NCBI GenBank assembly: GCA_021823555.1
Contig: JAKANW010000069.1
Location: forward strand, 1-9,278
Reading direction: 5' to 3'
Source of the DNA: Chloroflexota bacterium
GTDB taxonomy: Bacteria > Chloroflexota > Anaerolineae > Anaerolineales > Villigracilaceae
DNA: 9,278 bases
Made by a program: the position numbers and the translations under genes. Every line of letters begins with the position of its first letter. The stretch's first letter is position 1. Below the pieces are notes generated by a model, which was not told the DNA's origin, ran no database searches, and saw nothing but the letters and a program-made list of their open reading frames with translations. Below, piece by piece: positions 6,385-9,278 of the stretch.

Positions 6385-7764
6385 ATGGCGGCCGAACTCC
6401 GACCTCAAAACAAAAGCGTGTTCGCGGGAGGCAATCTCCTGCAAATCAAATTCATTGACAGATTCATGCGAAGCCGATGGTTTCCAGGAATCATCCAATG
6501 GCCAACCCTGATGGCTTTCATGGTCATCATGTTTCAACTCCTGCTCGGACCCGAATCCGCGCACGACAACCTCGGCACCGCGCTGACCTGGGTATTGTGG
6601 TGGCCGCTCATCCCGATCATCTTCCTGTTCCTCGGCCGTTTCTGGTGTGCCATCTGTCCGTTCGCTACAATCAACGATTTGGTTCAGAAATTTGTCGGCA
6701 ATAATCGTCCAGTTCCCAAGTTCCTCAAGAAGTATGGAATCTGGATCATTGACGCGCTCTTCATCTTCATCACGTGGAGCGACCACGTGTGGGGCGTGGT
6801 GGAAAATCCCTTCGGCTCCGGCGTGCTGATGCTCACGCTCACGACGGGCGTGATCGCCTCCGGTTCGTTCTTCGAACGGCGGACGTTCTGCCGTCACATC
6901 TGCTTCCTCGGCGGTCTTTCTGGCAACTACGCGCGGACGGGGATGCTGGCCCTGCGCGGCACGCCCGAAATTTGCGCCACCTGCACCGCCGCCTCCTGCT
7001 TCAAAGGCACGGACAAAGCGCCGGGTTGCCCGCTCTTTGAGTTTCCCAAAACGATGACCTCCAACGCCAACTGCGTGGTCTGCGCGGATTGCATCAAGAA
7101 CTGCCCGAACGACTCGATCCAGCTTACCGTCCGCCCGCCGACGAAGGAACTGTGGTTCATCCGCAAACCCAAGATGGAAGAGGCGTTTTTGTCAGCGGTC
7201 ATTATGGGCATCGTCTTCGTCCAAAATGTGACCATGCTCGAAGTGTGGGGCGGCATGTTGAAGTGGCTGGAAAACGCGGTCGGCACGACCAATTACGCGG
7301 TCACGTTCAGCATTACCTTCGCGATTGCGATCATCATCCCCGTGTTGTTGCTGGGAATCACCTCCTGGATCGCGGGCAGGTTCAACAAGACCAGTCTGGT
7401 GGAAAACTTCACCCGCTTCGGCTACGCCATCATCGCATTGGATGTGGCCGCGCACATCGCCCACAACCTTTTCCACTTGCTTGCGGAAGGCAAGTCCATC
7501 TTCTACACCGCCATCGCATTGTTCGGGCAGGAAGTCCACGGCGCGTCGCCCGCGCTGGTGAGCATGGAGACCATCCAGATCCTGCAATTCGGGCTGATCG
7601 GACTGGGCTTTATCGGCTCGCTCTACGCCGCCTATCGCATTGCCAAATCAAGCCACCCCAACGGCAAAGCCTGGACGACCTTCGCGCCCTTCGCGGTGTT
7701 GATGGTGATTCTCACCGCAATGAACATCTACTTGTTCATACTCCCCATGGCGATGCGCATGTAA
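6385..7764 (+). CDS. NapH/CcoG(FixG)-like membrane 4Fe-4S polyferredoxin
   Basis: A 459-aa integral membrane protein from ATG 6385, one base after the FixH-like stop. Hydrophobic helices are at about 38-55, 67-86, 116-132 and 144-160, then after a soluble core at about 266-285, 304-327, 344-366, 397-418 and 432-454. Cys motifs are in order: CAICP (88, 91); CRHIC (169, 173), as in the Fer4_5 membrane motif of NapH, NosR and CcoG; then C197-C200-C205-C215P and C230-C233-C236-C240P. The last two groups are enough for two 4Fe-4S clusters. HIAHNLFH (357-364) in a late helix could bind haem or metal. The family moves electrons across the membrane, and CcoG is reported to reduce Cu(II) for oxidase assembly. 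It lacks CcoG's C-terminal Ig-like domain and has extra helices instead, closer to NosR/NapH. The electron acceptor is unknown. Confidence 0.88.
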   Translation: MAAELRPQNKSVFAGGNLLQIKFIDRFMRSRWFPGIIQWPTLMAFMVIMFQLLLGPESAHDNLGTALTWVLWWPLIPIIFLFLGRFWCAICPFATINDLVQKFVGNNRPVPKFLKKYGIWIIDALFIFITWSDHVWGVVENPFGSGVLMLTLTTGVIASGSFFERRTFCRHICFLGGLSGNYARTGMLALRGTPEICATCTAASCFKGTDKAPGCPLFEFPKTMTSNANCVVCADCIKNCPNDSIQLTVRPPTKELWFIRKPKMEEAFLSAVIMGIVFVQNVTMLEVWGGMLKWLENAVGTTNYAVTFSITFAIAIIIPVLLLGITSWIAGRFNKTSLVENFTRFGYAIIALDVAAHIAHNLFHLLAEGKSIFYTAIALFGQEVHGASPALVSMETIQILQFGLIGLGFIGSLYAAYRIAKSSHPNGKAWTTFAPFAVLMVILTAMNIYLFILPMAMRM

Positions 7765-7842
7765 GCGTGTCCCAATATAGGCAATTTGGCTCTCATCAAT
7801 CCAGAACAAATATCGGAGAATAAAGTTGAAAGGAGATTAATC

Positions 7843-8022
7843 ATGGCTCAAACCTTCAAAGACCCCGTCTGCGACATGGATGTCACGCCCGAGACCGCGG
7901 CAGGCAAGTCTGAGTACAACGGTCAGACCTACTACTTCTGCTCGCTCGGCTGTAAGAAAGCATTCGACAAGGAGCCTGAAAAGTACCTCGGTAAAGCCGA
8001 CGAAAACGCACACCATCATTAA
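7843..8022 (+). CDS. Small YHS-domain protein with His tail (59 aa)
   Basis: ATG 7843 has AAGGAG (7830-7835) seven bases upstream, an excellent site; a TTG at 7786 in frame would add a non-conserved extension and is rejected. The 59-aa protein is a single YHS domain: DPVCDM, YNGQTYYFCSLGC, and FDKEPEKYL, with Cys at 10, 33 and 37. The common DPVCGM reads DPVCDM here, placing an Asp beside the first ligand. The tail ENAHHH ends in three His, which may add a metal site. No export signal is seen. It lies 78 bases behind the polyferredoxin gene and is probably on the same transcript or a strongly translated part of it. It is closest in form to the 56-aa YHS protein at 1040. Confidence 0.9.
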   Translation: MAQTFKDPVCDMDVTPETAAGKSEYNGQTYYFCSLGCKKAFDKEPEKYLGKADENAHHH

Positions 8023-8041
8023 GTCGTTTCTCTTCTCCTCG

Positions 8042-8068
8042 AATAGCCTGTCCAAAAGGCAGGCCATT
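8042..8068 (+). terminator. Imperfect hairpin, possible terminator after the YHS gene
   Basis: GCCTG-T-CC, then a loop AAAA, then GG-CAGGC, forms a seven-pair stem with a bulged T, with AAT/ATT able to pair outside it. It starts 20 bases after the YHS stop. It resembles the strong hairpin at 9050 in placement, but is followed by CCGCTTGTTTT rather than an immediate T run, so termination would be weak or partial. Confidence 0.4.
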
Positions 8069-8184
8069 CCGCTTGTTTTCGCCTGGAAAAATCCTGATAT
8101 GAACCTTCACTCACTCTTTGTCCCACCTTTACGACTTCTTTAAACTCACCTGATATTCTTGGATCATCGAGAAAGGAGCAAAGC

Positions 8185-8358
8185 ATGTTTCTTATGTGGA
8201 TATTCCCATTACTGCTGATCGGATTGATCGTCTATGCCGTCTCTGGAAATAACTTCGCCAACATTTTCAAACCCGCCGCCAGTCGCGCCTGCCCTCACTG
8301 CCAAAAGCCCACGCAGAGCGACTGGAATACCTGCCCGCACTGCGGACAGGTGTTATAA
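8185..8358 (+). CDS. Small membrane-anchored zinc-ribbon protein (57 aa)
   Basis: ATG 8185 is preceded by AAGGAG at 8173-8178, six bases upstream. The 57-aa protein has one N-terminal helix at about 2-19 (MFLMWIFPLLLIGLIVY), a short linker, then a zinc ribbon with CPHC (36-39) and CPHC (50-53), ending CGQVL. The ribbon is nearly the same as the one at the end of the protein at 8689: both have a DWN/DWK-x-CPHCG pattern. That points to a duplicated module put on different membrane anchors. The ribbon probably faces the cytosol. The function is unknown; zinc ribbons of this type often mediate protein contacts, and a metal-storage or sensing role is possible but not shown. The next gene's ribosome site overlaps its stop. 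Confidence 0.83.
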   Translation: MFLMWIFPLLLIGLIVYAVSGNNFANIFKPAASRACPHCQKPTQSDWNTCPHCGQVL

Positions 8359-8368
8359 GGAGGTCCCC

Positions 8369-8653
8369 ATGTGTGGCTGTATGTTGATGCACGCGGCGAT
8401 GAATCATGAAGGACACCAGCCCGTTTCGCAACCTGGGAGCGCACCTGTCATGGCCGCGAGCGCGTCCAATACCAAATGCGCGCATTGCGGATTTCCCCTG
8501 CAACAAGGATATGCCTTCTGTCCCAGTTGCGGAATGAGTTTAGGAACTGCGAAATGTCCCGCCTGCGGACAAAAGGTTGATTCCAATTGGAGCGCGTGCG
8601 CCTACTGCGGTTCACCTCTCGGCGAGACGTTGAAAGTTGAAGCGCATCATTAG
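8369..8653 (+). CDS. Double zinc-ribbon protein with Cys/Met/His-rich N-terminus (94 aa)
   Basis: ATG 8369 has AAGGAGG at 8357-8363 that overlaps the upstream stop; an upstream ATG at 8234 lies inside the previous gene in another frame and has no ribosome site. Residues 1-16 read MCGCMLMHAAMNHEGH, a cluster of 2 Cys, 4 Met and 3 His that looks like a metal-binding tail. After a Ser/Ala/Pro linker come two zinc ribbons: C37-C40-C51-C54 and C63-C66-C77-C80, as in double zinc-ribbon (DZR-type) proteins. It ends EAHH. There is no membrane helix, so it should be soluble and cytosolic. It lies between two membrane-anchored zinc-ribbon proteins and is probably co-translated with the first. The function is not known. 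Confidence 0.85.
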   Translation: MCGCMLMHAAMNHEGHQPVSQPGSAPVMAASASNTKCAHCGFPLQQGYAFCPSCGMSLGTAKCPACGQKVDSNWSACAYCGSPLGETLKVEAHH

Positions 8654-8688
8654 TTTCACTGCGCTGTAAAAAGAAAGGATTTACTCCA

Positions 8689-9027
8689 ATGAAAAAGACT
8701 AACTGGTTGGTAGTTGCGATTGTCGGAATCCTCACTCTCCTGTTCCTGTTCTGGATCGGCACAATGATCGGCGGATGGGGCTACGGCGGCTATGGAATGA
8801 TGGGCAATTGGGGCTACTCCCCCTTCGGCTGGTTCGGAATGGGATTCGGGATGCTCTTCATGTGGCTGATCCCGATCGGCGTCATCGCGCTTATCGTGTA
8901 CGGTGTTGTCGCGCTGACAAAAAATGCGGGAAACAATGCCCCCGCATCCTCCACGCCTTGCCCCAACTGCGGAAAAAGCGTGCAAGCCGATTGGAAGAAC
9001 TGCCCCCACTGCGGCACGACGTTGTAA
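8689..9027 (+). CDS. Two-helix membrane protein with Gly/Tyr-rich loop and C-terminal zinc ribbon (112 aa)
   Basis: ATG 8689 follows AAAGGA at 8674-8679. The 112-aa protein has TM1 at about 6-26, a loop of Gly, Trp, Tyr, Phe and Met (28-54, with GWGYGGYGMMGNWGYS), TM2 at about 55-76, and then a linker. A zinc ribbon follows, with CPNC (91-94) and CPHC (105-108). The aromatic and Met-rich loop lies on the side opposite the N- and C-termini, probably outside, and the ribbon lies inside. The ribbon matches the 8185 protein closely (ADWKNCPHCG against SDWNTCPHCG). The Met and aromatic residues in the loop could bind soft metal or help pack helices; this is inference. The 35-base gap before it has no terminator, so the three zinc-ribbon genes form one unit ending at the hairpin at 9050. 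Confidence 0.85.
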   Translation: MKKTNWLVVAIVGILTLLFLFWIGTMIGGWGYGGYGMMGNWGYSPFGWFGMGFGMLFMWLIPIGVIALIVYGVVALTKNAGNNAPASSTPCPNCGKSVQADWKNCPHCGTTL

Positions 9028-9049
9028 CAGAAGATTTATCCTGCAACTC

Positions 9050-9078
9050 AATGGCCTATCGAAAAGATAGGCCATTTT
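9050..9078 (+). terminator. Rho-independent terminator after the zinc-ribbon genes
   Basis: A perfect 11-base-pair stem, AATGGCCTATC (9050-9060) with GATAGGCCATT (9066-9076), encloses a GAAAA loop. TTTT (9075-9078) follows at the stem base, then GCTTATAT. It begins 23 bases after the zinc-ribbon stop at 9027 and has no other coding role. The short T run means efficiency is not certain, but the stem is the best hairpin seen in the window. Confidence 0.8.
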
Positions 9079-9123
9079 GCTTATATGGAATCAGGCTGAA
9101 AATCGCTCCCTCCTGTTGTCTAA

Positions 9124-9135
9124 TGGATATATACT
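9124..9135 (+). promoter_or_regulatory. Weak promoter candidate (-10-like TATACT) before the last YHS gene
   Basis: After the terminator, the AT-rich stretch holds TATACT at 9130-9135, a 5-of-6 match to the -10 consensus, 29 bases before the ATG at 9165. No good -35 box lies at the usual distance, so an activator or a different sigma factor would be needed. A promoter is expected here because the terminator separates this gene from the zinc-ribbon unit. Confidence 0.25.
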
Positions 9136-9164
9136 AACGCAATCTCTTGATAAGGTAGGCAACC

Positions 9165-9278
9165 ATGACTGTCCGTGACCCTGTATGTGGAATGGAAATC
9201 GAACCCCAAAGCGCCTCCGCTCTTCGCGAACACATGGGGCAAACGTTTTATTTTTGCTCACAATCCTGCGTGGAACAA
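9165..9278 (+). CDS. YHS-domain protein or YHS-headed metal ATPase, 3'-truncated
   Basis: ATG 9165 has a modest AAGGTAGG upstream, and 38 codons are visible before the window ends. They form most of a YHS domain: DPVCGM at 5-10, then GQTFYFCSQSC, with Cys at 8, 31 and 35. An N-terminal YHS followed by several membrane helices is common in heavy-metal (copper) P-type ATPases, and a stand-alone YHS protein of 50-60 aa is the other reading. Sequence beyond 9278 is needed to decide. If it is a P-type ATPase, the window would hold FixH-, FixG- and FixI-like elements in a row. It follows a strong terminator and so probably has its own promoter. Confidence 0.85.
   Translation, partial: MTVRDPVCGMEIEPQSASALREHMGQTFYFCSQSCVEQ

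Noticed and set aside
7781..7790. GCAATTTGGC occurs before the YHS gene at 7843 and also at 5632-5641 within the palindrome, so it might be a shared operator.
   Set aside because: The second copy lacks the flanking inverted arms, and a 9-base version (GCAATTTGG) also occurs inside the ATPase coding sequence near 4896, so chance is likely.
8641..8665. AGCGCA/TGCGCT inverted repeat across the stop of the double zinc-ribbon gene, a possible terminator.
   Set aside because: The loop is 13 bases, the stem only six pairs, and it is followed by GTAAAAAG rather than a T run; the next ribosome site lies close behind.
1..9278. Transposase, IS ends, CRISPR repeats, tRNA or rRNA genes.
   Set aside because: None was seen on either strand; the gene order looks like a normal operon series.

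Overview
The window looks like an accessory metal- and thiol-handling island from a moderately GC-rich bacterium. All genes are on the + strand, and most have a clear Shine-Dalgarno sequence (GGAGG or AGGAG) and tight or overlapping spacing. Gene content and protein style (short YHS proteins, FtsX-type permease pairs, a NapH/CcoG-like polyferredoxin, small zinc-ribbon membrane proteins) recall environmental Chloroflexota/Anaerolineae genomes. That placement is an impression from memory only; no rRNA or universal marker is present.

Layout. (1) Positions 2-1024: the 3' part of an exported DsbA-type thiol oxidoreductase and a rhodanese lipoprotein. (2) Positions 1040-2412: a 56-aa YHS protein, a membrane-anchored protein with an unrecognised Cys/His motif (CC-x8-C-x-H), and a two-helix small membrane protein. 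(3) Positions 2424-5461: an ABC exporter of the FtsX/MacB superfamily, made of two tandem paralogous permeases and an ATPase with a C-terminal YHS domain. The first permease is broken by an apparent one-base loss in a G run. (4) Positions 5462-5741: a leader region with an operator-like palindrome, a weak promoter candidate and a 12-codon upstream ORF coupled to the next gene. (5) Positions 5742-8022: a FixH/YtkA-like Met/His-rich exported protein, a NapH/CcoG-like 4Fe-4S membrane protein and a 59-aa YHS protein. (6) Positions 8185-9027: three small zinc-ribbon proteins, two of them membrane-anchored, closed by a strong hairpin terminator at 9050-9078. (7) From 9165: the start of a fourth YHS-containing gene, cut by the window end; it may be a stand-alone YHS protein or the N-terminus of a metal P-type ATPase.

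How it may work (inference). Four YHS modules in about 8 kb, one fused to an ABC ATPase, sit beside a FixH-like/FixG-like pair that resembles the copper-maturation part of fixGHIS/ccoGHIS operons. Exported thiol enzymes lie upstream. The simplest model is an envelope system that reduces, binds and exports or delivers a soft metal (copper is the leading guess) or a metal-thiol species. YHS proteins would bind the metal in the cytosol, the ABC complex would couple this to export or extraction, and the FixH/FixG-like pair would control redox state at the membrane. The substrate is not shown by the sequence. No rRNA, tRNA, CRISPR array, transposase or origin was seen, and no gene-free stretch exceeds 300 bases.
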